A stretch of DNA of 11,762 nt from SKVL01 sp051747785 (GCA_051747785.1 JBNJGN010000024.1:1-11762); one strand, 5' to 3'. Positions 6,611 to 11,762 are shown, counted from the first letter of the stretch. The notes: generated by a model not told the origin, from the sequence alone. Program-made: numbers and translations.

Positions 6611-7486
6611 TCAGTGTGCTATTTTATCCAAGTATCTTTCTCCTCTATCAGCGAAAACTGTTATAACCTTTTCGTTTTTTTCCCTTAACAACTTGGCTGC
6701 GAGAAAATTGGCTCCGGAGCTTATGCCTGCCAAAATGCCATAGTTTCTGGCTAGATGTTCTGTTGCCTTTAGAGCATCCTTGCTTTTTATCTTTATGATA
6801 TCATCTATCATATACAGGTTATCTTTTAGTATTTCCGGAATAAAACCTTCTCCAATACCCTGTATTTCATGCAAGTAAGGTTTTTCTCCTGAGAGTACAG
6901 CTGATTCCTCCGGTTCTACTGCCACGATCTTTATCTTATGATTCACAGCCTTTAGTGCTCTAGCTGCACCTATTAGAGTGCCTCCGGTTCCCACTCCGGC
7001 TACGAAGACGTCAATCTCTCCGTTGGTCTCTTTCAGTATCTCTTTACCTAAGCCGTTTTGGTGTGCTCTTATATTCTCGGTATTGCTGAATTGATTAGGC
7101 AACCAAAGGTTTTTTTCTTTCCCTATGATCTCCTGGTATTTTCTAACTGCTCCCTCCATATCCTCAGAGGAAGGCGTCAGAATGATCTTAGCGCCGAACT
7201 TTTCTATCATTTTGCGCCTTTCTACGCTCATTGACTCAGGCATAACGGCTGTAAATCGGTATCCTTTTAGGGCGGAGAACATGGCTAAGGATATACCGGT
7301 GTTACCGGAGGTTACTTCAACTATTCTTGATCCCTTTTTTAATTCTCCTTTTTTTTCCGCCACTTCTACGAGATGTTGTACCATCCTGTCTTTGATACTT
7401 CCCGTGGGGTTGGTTGTCTCTAATTTGGCTAAAATATTATCTACTTTTATTAGAGGAGTGTTGCCGATAGTGTTGGTGATATTCAT
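6611..7486 (-). CDS. cysK: Cysteine synthase (O-acetylserine sulfhydrylase), PLP-dependent
   Basis: A 291-residue fold-type II PLP enzyme that replaces the acetyl group of O-acetylserine with sulfide to give cysteine. Visible motifs: NTIGNTPLIKV (5-15); the PLP lysine in NPTGSIKD (26-33), Lys32; the substrate loop TSGNTG (59-64); the phosphate-binding loop GVGTGGT (164-170); EIQGIGEGFIP (207-217), typical of CysK/CysM; and ISSGAN (255-260). It is slightly shorter than the usual ~310 residues but complete. A cystathionine beta-synthase-like activity cannot be excluded from sequence alone. No serine acetyltransferase (cysE) is nearby. The start ATG has no Shine-Dalgarno site and lies 22 bases downstream of a strong terminator hairpin, which suggests regulation by attenuation. 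The TGA stop is followed three codons later by TAA. Confidence 0.93.
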   Translation of the reverse strand: MNITNTIGNTPLIKVDNILAKLETTNPTGSIKDRMVQHLVEVAEKKGELKKGSRIVEVTSGNTGISLAMFSALKGYRFTAVMPESMSVERRKMIEKFGAKIILTPSSEDMEGAVRKYQEIIGKEKNLWLPNQFSNTENIRAHQNGLGKEILKETNGEIDVFVAGVGTGGTLIGAARALKAVNHKIKIVAVEPEESAVLSGEKPYLHEIQGIGEGFIPEILKDNLYMIDDIIKIKSKDALKATEHLARNYGILAGISSGANFLAAKLLREKNEKVITVFADRGERYLDKIAH

Positions 7487-7508
7487 TTTATTTTTAGTTA
7501 AATTTAAA

Positions 7509-7536
7509 AAAACCTCTTTTAAATGAAAGAGGTTTT
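7509..7536 (-). terminator. Intrinsic terminator just upstream of cysK
   Basis: A perfect 11-base stem (AAAACCTCTTT with AAAGAGGTTTT) closes a 6-base loop. On the minus strand the stem runs directly into a tract of seven T (GGTTTTTTTAAATTT), the classic intrinsic terminator form. It lies 22 bases before the cysK ATG and about 150 bases after the stop of the upstream membrane-protein gene, so it either ends that transcript or controls entry into cysK. In the + direction the following T tract is weaker and no + gene precedes it. Confidence 0.85.
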
Positions 7537-7586
7537 AGATTTTTGGGAATGTATGGTGATCTATTAGAGTGTTATCAACCTCTTTC
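7525..7586 (-). promoter_or_regulatory. Candidate antiterminator in the cysK leader
   Basis: On the minus strand the leader contains GAAAGAGGTT (7586-7577), an extra copy of the 3' arm of the terminator. It can pair over 10 bases with AACCTCTTTC (7534-7525), which includes the 5' arm of the terminator, with a 42-base loop. Pairing 1:2 (antiterminator) and 2:3 (terminator) exclude each other, the layout of a transcription attenuator. I see no T-box UGGN bulge, S-box core or other riboswitch consensus that I can name, so the ligand or signal is unknown. The complementarity is seen directly; switching is inferred. Confidence 0.5.
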
Positions 7587-7682
7587 TTATACAGGTACAG
7601 ATACAACAGTTATTTATGTTGGGGCGTGATTTATTGTTTTTGTTTTTGAGAGTATATTTATTCATAAAAGATCAACGTGTCC

Positions 7683-8126
7683 TTATTTAGCAGCTTGGTG
7701 TGCTTTATTTTCTAAAACCGTGTCACCCATGGCCCATATCGTTACAAAGTAGAAGACAATAGCCGATATGATAACTGGTACGGCTAGAGCCAGGACTAAA
7801 AGAAAGACATCGGATGGTCTTATACCCCAAAAGAAAAGAGCACTTATTCCACTTATAAGGATAAAAAAGAAGAAAAGCATCACAAAAGAAAGAGAGCTTG
7901 ATTCGGCAAATTTTCTTTTACTTTTTATGTTATCTGGATTTTCTATGGCAGATGGCAGTAAAAGCGCTATTAAAAGCAAGCTGGTAATCCATAGTATACC
8001 GGAGATGGCCATAGTGCTTTGATCTTGAAGTATCATTATCCTATTTGCGATGGCGTTTACCAAGAACATGTATATTGCTGCGACTGTGCCGTACTCAACG
8101 GCGGTTTTTCTTACTTCTTCTTTCAT
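7683..8126 (-). CDS. Membrane protein of unknown function, four predicted helices
   Basis: I do not recognise this 147-residue protein. Hydrophobic stretches near residues 12-31, 40-59, 80-100 and 106-130 suggest four transmembrane helices. A charged loop (ENPDNIKSKRK, 62-72) separates the second and third, and there are short charged ends. No catalytic or metal-binding motif is visible. It lies between a secreted-protein gene and cysK on the same strand, with 79 and 196 noncoding bases on either side, so operon membership is uncertain. A -10-like TATAAA (8138-8133) ends six bases before the ATG, with no Shine-Dalgarno site, so the message may be leaderless. The stop is TAA. A real gene is likely because of its length, the coherent helix pattern and the absence of a competing frame. 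Confidence 0.75.
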   Translation of the reverse strand: MKEEVRKTAVEYGTVAAIYMFLVNAIANRIMILQDQSTMAISGILWITSLLLIALLLPSAIENPDNIKSKRKFAESSSLSFVMLFFFFILISGISALFFWGIRPSDVFLLVLALAVPVIISAIVFYFVTIWAMGDTVLENKAHQAAK

Positions 8127-8132
8127 GCTTTC

Positions 8133-8174
8133 TTTATACTTTATGAATTTTTAATTTTCTTATTTATACTTTAT
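8133..8174. repeat. 12-base direct repeat upstream of the 147-aa membrane-protein gene
   Basis: TTTATACTTTAT occurs at 8133-8144 and again at 8163-8174, a 30-base period. On the minus strand each copy contains TATAAA, a good -10-like hexamer, so these may be tandem promoters or paired protein sites. The surrounding DNA is very AT-rich, which weakens the case. Confidence 0.35.
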
Positions 8175-8205
8175 TTTTAATGCAAAGTAAACAGTAAAAG
8201 ACAGT

Positions 8206-8565
8206 TTATCCTGTGTTCTCGGGTCTGCTGAGATATATTGAAAGAGCCTGAATATCGGAAATGCCCTCACCGTATCCTATTATTCCTTTATCAGAGATGT
8301 ACCACCATGCTTCTTGAATGACGAACTTTTGTAGTCTTGTAGTATCATTGCTGATGTTGGTCTGAGAAAATGATACACCGCTCTCCGTTAAGCCGAATGT
8401 TTCTCCGCTTTCTGTTACAGTAAATGTATCAGGAGTCGGGTGGGGGGTGATAATAATATTACTATTGGTATAAAATATAGCTTCAGTTTCTCCTTCTGCA
8501 GCTACGGCGACCGTTAGGGGGTAAAGCAGCAAAAATACTACTAACAGGAAGTGTTTTGTGGACAT
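8206..8565 (-). CDS. Small secreted or lipid-free exported protein of unknown function
   Basis: The 119-residue product begins with a clear Sec signal peptide: Lys4, a hydrophobic core FLLVVFLLLYPLTVAVA, and a likely cleavage site after Ala22 or Ala23 (AVA-AEG / VAA-EGE). There is no lipobox cysteine, and no cysteine at all. The mature part of about 96 residues has a near-repeat TESGETFGL / TESGVSFSQ (51-67), suggesting a small beta-structure, then a more conserved-looking tail with WWYISDKGIIGYGEGISD (87-104). I do not recognise the family. It is transcribed away from the VTT gene and has a good promoter of its own (8592-8620). The next gene on the strand is a membrane protein 79 bases downstream. 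The stop is TAA. Confidence 0.7.
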   Translation of the reverse strand: MSTKHFLLVVFLLLYPLTVAVAAEGETEAIFYTNSNIIITPHPTPDTFTVTESGETFGLTESGVSFSQTNISNDTTRLQKFVIQEAWWYISDKGIIGYGEGISDIQALSIYLSRPENTG

Positions 8566-8591
8566 AATTTAAACTTTATTATTTAATATAG

Positions 8592-8620
8592 CTTATACCA
8601 CAAATAAGTACAACTGTCCA
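8592..8620 (-). promoter_or_regulatory. Sigma-70-like promoter of the secreted-protein gene
   Basis: On the minus strand TGGACA (8620-8615, 5 of 6 to the -35 consensus) is followed after 17 bases by TATAAG (8597-8592, 5 of 6), itself preceded by an extended -10 TGG. Transcription would start near 8585, giving about 20 untranslated bases before the ATG at 8565. A second fit on the same stretch (TTGTAC, 17 bases, TATATT) is also possible. Confidence 0.55.
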
Positions 8621-8678
8621 CTTTTTAGAGGTCGGGATACTTTTTCGGAGTTTAGTGTATAAATATATAGAAAAATTC

Positions 8679-8687
8679 TGTTATTAT
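8679..8687 (+). promoter_or_regulatory. Extended -10 placed for a leaderless VTT-protein mRNA
   Basis: TGTTATTAT (8679-8687) is an extended -10 with 5 of 6 matches to TATAAT. Its end is six bases before the ATG at 8694, so transcription would begin at or next to the start codon. No clear -35 is found. Confidence 0.4.
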
Positions 8688-8693
8688 TATCAT

Positions 8694-9371
8694 ATGGTTA
8701 ATGTGTTCAATACCAGTTACAGAAATATCTTTTTGCTGATCTCTGTTTCTATTCTTGTTATAATAAGTATTGCTATACAGTTAGGTTTTTCTGAGCAGTT
8801 AGTAAAAATTCCTCAACTTATTAATAAAGAAATGGAGGAACTGGGCACTTGGGCGCCGGTAGTATTTATACTTTTGTATATACCTGTGGTCCTTTTCTTT
8901 CTTCCTGCTTGGCCTCTGTCTTTGGCGGGTGGAATATGTTTTGGCATGCCGTTGGCTCCAATATATCTGATAATAGGCGCCACATTAGGGGGTTCTATTA
9001 CCTTTTTGATGGTTAAACATTTGGATAAAGGTAAATTTTCAAAAATTATAGAGAAAAGACATCAAAGGTATTACAGATACTACAAAATTATAAATGAACA
9101 TGAGATAACTCTTGTTATCTTACTTCATTTTACCTTGGTAATACCTTTTACGGGAATAAATTACTTTTTGGGTATAAGCAGAGTAAGCTTTAAGAATTTC
9201 CTAATAGGAACTCTAATAGGTTCGATACCCGGGGCGGTATTTTATGCTTACTTGGGCTTTGCTGTTTATGAAATGAAAGCTATCCATTTTATAATAGCCG
9301 GGGTCCTCCTTCTTTCTCTGTTGGGGCTGTCTCTTTTTGTAAAAAACTATTTTTTAAATAAAAAAGGATGA
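8694..9371 (+). CDS. VTT/TVP38-TMEM64 (DedA-like, SNARE-associated) family membrane protein
   Basis: This 225-residue integral membrane protein has a helix near residues 11-31, the VTT core (about 53-188) and a final helix (about 197-216). The core shows the family pattern: FFLPAWPLSLAGGICFG (68-84) and IIGATLGGSITFL (93-105), then a charged stretch and IPFTGINYFLGISRVSFKNFL (150-170) with GSIPGAVFYAYLG (176-188), resembling the re-entrant loops of DedA-type lipid transporters or scramblases. The arginine common before the second loop in this family is not seen (LLHFTLVIPF). The frame is open upstream to a GTG at 8655, but the added residues (many Tyr/Phe) look non-native, so I prefer the ATG at 8694. 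It ends with TGA followed at once by TAA. Lipid transport is the family's proposed role, not shown here. It stands alone on the + strand. Confidence 0.88.
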   Translation: MVNVFNTSYRNIFLLISVSILVIISIAIQLGFSEQLVKIPQLINKEMEELGTWAPVVFILLYIPVVLFFLPAWPLSLAGGICFGMPLAPIYLIIGATLGGSITFLMVKHLDKGKFSKIIEKRHQRYYRYYKIINEHEITLVILLHFTLVIPFTGINYFLGISRVSFKNFLIGTLIGSIPGAVFYAYLGFAVYEMKAIHFIIAGVLLLSLLGLSLFVKNYFLNKKG

Positions 9372-9389
9372 TAAGTTAAAAGTGACCTT

Positions 9390-9551
9390 CTATTTTTCTT
9401 CCTTAAAAAATATTTCTGCAATAAGATAGGCCAGAGTAAATGCTCCCCCGCTTAAAGCGGCTTGGTATGGTTCCTCAAGGCCGGAAAAGGCAAACCAGAT
9501 AGCGGCAAAAAGTATTCCTCCGCCGATTGCTATAGTGTAACTTTTATTCAT
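9390..9551 (-). CDS. 53-residue membrane protein overlapping the alkyltransferase gene
   Basis: An ATG at 9551 opens a 53-codon frame ending in TAG at 9390. It predicts two short hydrophobic segments (about residues 5-23, starting YTIAIGGGILF, and 30-49) joined by GLEEPYQ, and an acidic/basic tail FFKEEK. Its start overlaps the stop of the upstream alkyltransferase gene by eight bases (GTTCATGAATAA holds both the ATG and the TAA), a typical sign of translational coupling, and no other gene occupies this gap. I do not recognise a family; the glycine-rich start resembles small phage- or operon-encoded membrane proteins only in a general way. Overlap, hydrophobicity and a clean frame support it as real; the evidence is compositional rather than homology. 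Confidence 0.6.
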   Translation of the reverse strand: MNKSYTIAIGGGILFAAIWFAFSGLEEPYQAALSGGAFTLAYLIAEIFFKEEK

Positions 9552-9798
9552 GAACTCCTTCTTTTTTTAGTATTTCTCTTTTAATTTTTTCTCCTTTGTT
9601 ATAATCTCCAAACTTACCATCTACTTTTATTACTCTATGACAGGGAATGTTTTTGTCATAATTTCTCTTTAATATATTCCCAACTGCGCGGGCCGCTTTA
9701 GAATTGCCCGCCAAAGTGGCTACCTCTTTGTAACTTAAGGTGTTACCTTGAGGGATCCTTTCAACAACATCAATAACCTTTTTCTTAAAGCTCTTCAT
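9544..9798 (-). CDS. O6-alkylguanine-DNA alkyltransferase, minimal DNA-binding/active-site domain
   Basis: The 84 residues match only the C-terminal domain of Ogt/AGT/MGMT proteins, which move alkyl groups from O6-alkylguanine in DNA to a cysteine in a one-use reaction. Present are the helix-turn-helix with the arginine finger (AARAVGN, 35-41, Arg37 or nearby) and the active site IPCHRVIKVDGKFGDY (51-66), Cys53 being the acceptor. Because the cysteine is present, it differs from alkyltransferase-like (ATL) proteins, which carry tryptophan there. The usual N-terminal ribonuclease-like domain is absent; single-domain forms are known in the family, so this need not be a truncation. An extended -10 (9815-9807) lies eight bases before the ATG. 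The stop overlaps the start of a 53-residue membrane-protein gene, so the two are probably cotranscribed. Confidence 0.9.
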   Translation of the reverse strand: MKSFKKKVIDVVERIPQGNTLSYKEVATLAGNSKAARAVGNILKRNYDKNIPCHRVIKVDGKFGDYNKGEKIKREILKKEGVHE

Positions 9799-9806
9799 GA
9801 TATTTA

Positions 9807-9815
9807 ATTTTAGCA
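9807..9815 (-). promoter_or_regulatory. Extended -10 placed for a near-leaderless alkyltransferase mRNA
   Basis: On the minus strand 9815-9807 reads TGCTAAAAT, an extended -10 with 5 of 6 matches. Eight bases separate it from the ATG at 9798, so transcription would start within a base or two of the start codon. No strong -35 is visible. Confidence 0.4.
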
Positions 9816-9855
9816 GAATACATTACATTTTCCAGAATAATTAAATAGTAAAAAG

Positions 9856-9889
9856 AAAGGCCGGCGCTCTACCCAAGTCGCCGACCTTT
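9856..9889 (-). terminator. Intrinsic terminator of the 45-residue membrane-protein gene
   Basis: AAAGG-C-CGGCG (9856-9866) pairs with CGCCG-A-CCTTT (9879-9889): two 5-base stems with one mismatch and a 12-base loop. On the minus strand it is followed by CTTTTTACT, a T tract. It starts seven bases beyond the stop codon of the 45-residue frame (9897), supporting that small frame as a real transcribed gene. The + strand does not have a proper T tract. Confidence 0.75.
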
Positions 9890-9896
9890 TGGTGTT

Positions 9897-10034
9897 TCAG
9901 AAATATCTTCTGTTTTTTATGAACAGTCTGTGTTCCCTTCCTTTCATGATTTTTTCAATTACTGTTACTGCTAATATTCCGATTAAAAGAGCAAGAATTA
10001 GGCAGCAAATAAGTAGAATAAGGAAACCTACCAT
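9897..10034 (-). CDS. 45-residue single-helix membrane protein with its own expression signals
   Basis: The frame from the ATG at 10034 to TGA at 9897 predicts one transmembrane helix (residues 3-26, GFLILLICCLILALLIGI then LAVTVI) followed by a strongly basic cytoplasmic tail (KIMKGREHRLFIKNRR). This is the topology of small regulatory or stress membrane peptides, or of a short-toxin-like protein, but no family is recognised. Support for expression is unusually complete for the window: a -35/-10 pair (10103-10075), an AAGGAG Shine-Dalgarno site nine bases before the ATG, and an intrinsic terminator seven bases after the stop. Two adjacent cysteines (Cys10-Cys11) lie within the membrane segment. 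It is divergent from rlmN. A + strand frame of 61 residues across the same DNA lacks these signals. Confidence 0.65.
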   Translation of the reverse strand: MVGFLILLICCLILALLIGILAVTVIEKIMKGREHRLFIKNRRYF

Positions 10035-10043
10035 AATGATCTA

Positions 10044-10049
10044 CTCCTT
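10044..10049 (-). promoter_or_regulatory. Shine-Dalgarno site of the 45-residue gene
   Basis: AAGGAG (10049-10044 on the minus strand) is nine bases before the ATG at 10034. It is the only strong ribosome binding site seen in the window, which both fixes this start and shows that the organism's ribosomes probably can use such sites. Confidence 0.7.
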
Positions 10050-10074
10050 TTTTAAAAGACCAATTTTAGTTTAA

Positions 10075-10103
10075 GTAATATTACAAACTATAGACAGTGT
10101 CAA
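10075..10103 (-). promoter_or_regulatory. Promoter of the 45-residue membrane-protein gene
   Basis: A perfect -35 TTGACA (10103-10098) is followed after 17 bases by TATTAC (10080-10075, 4 of 6). Transcription would start near 10068. A small palindrome GACA-C-TGTC overlaps the -35 and could be a weak operator, though it may be chance. Confidence 0.5.
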
Positions 10104-10143
10104 TGAATACGAAAGAATTTGCTCTATTTTAAGTGACTTCCCA

Positions 10144-10172
10144 TTGCCTATTTCAAGTTAAGAGAATACAAT
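10144..10172 (+). promoter_or_regulatory. Promoter placed for a leaderless rlmN mRNA
   Basis: TTGCCT (10144-10149) and TACAAT (10167-10172, 5 of 6) are separated by 17 bases. The ATG of rlmN begins eight bases after the last base of the -10, so the expected start of transcription falls on or next to it. A GGGGG run just before the ATG is not a usual Shine-Dalgarno site. Confidence 0.45.
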
Positions 10173-10179
10173 CGGGGGC

Positions 10180-11169
10180 ATGGATAGATTAGAGGAAATT
10201 ATGGCCGATTACCCAAAATTTCGGCTAAAACAGGTTAAGAAGCATCTGTACCAAGAGCTGATAATAGATTGGCGGGATTCTACTGTTTTACCTCAAGATA
10301 TGAAAGATAGACTAACTTTGGAATTTCCCATAAATATAGAAGCTGATACTGTTGCCTCTAAAGAAAGGGATACATCCAAGGCCCTGATCAAGCTCTCTGA
10401 CGGTTTATATGTTGAGACGGTTCTGATGAGGCATGGTGATGGAAGAAATACTGTCTGTGTTTCTTCTCAGGTGGGATGTGCTCTAAACTGCGCTTTCTGT
10501 GCAACCGGTATGATGGGCTTTAAAAGGGATCTCGGTACTTGGGAGATGGTGCAACAGGTTATATTCTTCGCTAGAATTTTGAAAGAAGAAGGTGAGCGAA
10601 TAACTAATGTAGTCTTTATGGGAATGGGTGAGCCCTTTTTAAATTACGAGAATGTAATGAGTGCCGTAAGGGTTTTAAATGATAAAGAGGGCTTTAACCT
10701 CGGTGCTCGTAACTTTTCCATCTCGACCGCGGGAGTGATCGAAGGAATAGATAAACTAAGTGAAGAGGATCTGCAGATAAATCTGGCTATTTCTCTTCAC
10801 TCTCCGGATAATGAGACTCGCTCAAAACTGATGCCTATAAACCGGAAGTACCCACTTGAGAGTGTGCTTGAAGCGGTCTCTCGGTATACGGAAAAGACGA
10901 ACCGTCAAGTGATGTTTGAGTATATGTTAATTAAAGATCTGAATGACTCCGACAGACATGCAGAGGAGTTAGCCAAGATAATGAAGGGTCACCTTTATGT
11001 AGTAAATTTGATATCATACAATCCGACCGGTCCTTTTAAGCCCTCTCCCACAAAGAGGGTGCAGAAATTTAAGGAGATACTGGAGCGCAAAGGGGTTAAG
11101 GTGACTCGTAGACACAGCTTTGGCGCTGATATCAAAAGTGCTTGCGGGCAGTTGGCTTCTTTAGATTGA
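10180..11169 (+). CDS. rlmN: Dual-specificity RNA methyltransferase RlmN (23S rRNA A2503 / tRNA A37, radical SAM)
   Basis: A 329-residue radical SAM enzyme that methylates C2 of A2503 in 23S rRNA and of A37 in some tRNAs, helping ribosome accuracy. The radical SAM motif CxxxCxxC is Cys100-ALN-Cys104-AF-Cys107 and binds the [4Fe-4S] cluster and SAM. MGMGEP (147-152) and ISLHSPD (204-210) are typical SAM-binding segments. The two RlmN cysteines are present: Cys93 seven residues before the motif (E. coli Cys118) and Cys322 in SACGQL (E. coli Cys355, the methyl carrier). The absence of a Cfr-type neighbourhood and the standard length favour RlmN over Cfr. The N-terminus lacks part of the ~20-40-residue extension of some homologues. 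The TGA stop is followed at once by TAG. It is divergent from the 45-residue gene. Confidence 0.95.
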   Translation: MDRLEEIMADYPKFRLKQVKKHLYQELIIDWRDSTVLPQDMKDRLTLEFPINIEADTVASKERDTSKALIKLSDGLYVETVLMRHGDGRNTVCVSSQVGCALNCAFCATGMMGFKRDLGTWEMVQQVIFFARILKEEGERITNVVFMGMGEPFLNYENVMSAVRVLNDKEGFNLGARNFSISTAGVIEGIDKLSEEDLQINLAISLHSPDNETRSKLMPINRKYPLESVLEAVSRYTEKTNRQVMFEYMLIKDLNDSDRHAEELAKIMKGHLYVVNLISYNPTGPFKPSPTKRVQKFKEILERKGVKVTRRHSFGADIKSACGQLASLD

Positions 11170-11317
11170 TAGGTGGTTATTAACGGCAACCTCATTTTCT
11201 TTATTTTCTCCAGTCCGCGTTGACTTGATCATAAGTATTCTGTCTTAACAGATAGAGGTCTCTTGATAATATGGAAAATTGCCTAAAAGGGATAAAAAAT
11301 GAAAATATATGTATGTA

Positions 11318-11326
11318 TGTTAATAT
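11318..11326 (+). promoter_or_regulatory. Extended -10-like element before the M20 peptidase gene
   Basis: TGTTAATAT (11318-11326) is an extended -10-like element with only 4 of 6 matches, nine bases before the ATG at 11336. The same TTAATATTT string lies at a similar distance from the galU start. There is no Shine-Dalgarno site and no clear -35. The 166-base gap after rlmN otherwise shows nothing convincing. Confidence 0.3.
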
Positions 11327-11335
11327 TTGAAATAT

Positions 11336-11762
11336 ATGAAAAAAATAGAGAACAAAAAACTTATTAATACTTTTACTGATCTCGTACAGATAGATTCGGT
11401 TTCTGAAGAAGAGGATGAAATTAAAGAAAGACTAAAGACTTATTTAAAGGAAATCGGAATGGAGGTAAGAGAAGATGATTATGGAAATCTTATAGGCAAA
11501 AAAGAAGGCGAGGGCGATCCAGTAGTACTTTCTGCTCACATGGACACGGTTGAGCCAGGAAGAGGAATAGATCTGGAAATAAAAGGGGATGTTATTAAGA
11601 GCAAAGGGGAGACTATTTTAGCCGCTGATGATAAAGCCGGCATAACAGAGATAATAGAAGCGATCAGATTTTTAGAAGAAAATAATTTAAATCATAGGCC
11701 GATAGAGGTTCTTTTTACTAAAGAAGAAGAGGTTGGTCTAAAAGGAGCTTTTAATGTAGACC
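11336..11762 (+). CDS. M20 family metallopeptidase, PepT (tripeptidase)-like, partial
   Basis: The first 142 residues of a cytoplasmic di-zinc exopeptidase are present; the frame runs off the right edge. Metal and catalytic motifs are clear: SAHMDTVEPG (66-75) with His68 and Asp70, LAADDKAGITEII (95-107) with the bridging Asp98, and FTKEEEVGLKGA (127-138) with the catalytic and metal-binding glutamates at about 131-132. LAADDKAGI and EEVGLKGA are closer to PepT-type tripeptidases than to ArgE, DapE or carboxypeptidase G2, but substrate cannot be fixed without the dimerisation domain and the final metal histidine, which lie beyond the window. Peptide salvage would suit a host- or debris-dependent organism with few biosynthetic genes (inference). 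The start ATG at 11336 is the only sensible one. Confidence 0.9.
   Translation, partial: MKKIENKKLINTFTDLVQIDSVSEEEDEIKERLKTYLKEIGMEVREDDYGNLIGKKEGEGDPVVLSAHMDTVEPGRGIDLEIKGDVIKSKGETILAADDKAGITEIIEAIRFLEENNLNHRPIEVLFTKEEEVGLKGAFNVD

Noticed and set aside
7125..7526. Plus-strand 133-residue frame
   Set aside because: It is antisense to cysK and ends across the terminator; it has no recognisable motif.
7487..7682. T-box or SAM riboswitch before cysK
   Set aside because: No T-box UGGN motif or SAM-riboswitch core was found in the leader, so only a generic attenuator is claimed.
8655..8693. GTG start for the VTT-family gene
   Set aside because: The added residues are Tyr/Lys-rich, and an extended -10 lies just before the ATG at 8694.
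9889..10074. Plus-strand 61-residue frame
   Set aside because: It overlaps the minus-strand 45-residue gene, which has a Shine-Dalgarno site, promoter and terminator; the plus frame has none of these and begins within the terminator stem.
2183..11169. UGA reassigned to Gly or Trp (as in some candidate phyla)
   Set aside because: TGA clearly ends galU, cysK, the VTT gene and rlmN at their expected lengths, the long frames contain no internal TGA, and tryptophan is encoded by TGG.
11173..11200. rlmN terminator
   Set aside because: Only a four-base stem (GGTT/AACC) with a mismatch and an interrupted T-rich tail; too weak to report as a feature.

Overview
The window looks like chromosomal DNA of a small-genome fermentative bacterium, most likely a member of the Candidate Phyla Radiation (Patescibacteria, Parcubacteria-like). 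This is inferred from moderately AT-rich DNA, short tightly packed genes, near-absence of Shine-Dalgarno sites, an [FeFe] hydrogenase in an otherwise simple gene set, and several small membrane proteins of a kind common in those genomes. No rRNA or tRNA gene, transposon, phage gene or CRISPR array is visible.

Layout. Positions 1-1175 (-) hold the N-terminal part of an envelope protein: a membrane anchor, an L,D-transpeptidase (YkuD) domain, then a D,D-carboxypeptidase-like (S11) domain that seems to have lost its catalytic serine. Diverging from it is galU (UDP-glucose synthesis). A + strand cluster follows (2273-3631): an ECF S-component-like membrane protein, a small two-helix membrane protein interrupted by an in-frame TGA, and a TspO/MBR protein. 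It converges on a - strand operon, hydB-hydA (6344 to 3640), encoding an NADH-linked [FeFe] hydrogenase of unusually small composition. Upstream on the same strand are cysK (cysteine synthase), a four-helix membrane protein and a small secreted protein. At 8694-9371 (+) is a VTT/TVP38-family membrane protein. Next on the - strand come a 53-aa membrane protein overlapping a minimal O6-alkylguanine-DNA alkyltransferase domain, and a 45-aa membrane protein with its own promoter, ribosome binding site and terminator. Divergent from these is rlmN (23S rRNA/tRNA methyltransferase, radical SAM), and the window ends inside an M20 metallopeptidase resembling PepT.

How it fits together. HydA and HydB would re-oxidise NADH by making H2, as expected of a fermenter. 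GalU supplies UDP-glucose for envelope sugars and the YkuD protein crosslinks or remodels peptidoglycan. CysK, RlmN and the alkyltransferase are housekeeping functions.

The most notable regulatory signal is in the cysK leader: a strong intrinsic terminator stands directly before the start codon, and an upstream copy of one arm could form a competing antiterminator. Several genes also have -10-like hexamers only 6-9 bases before the ATG, suggesting leaderless mRNAs.
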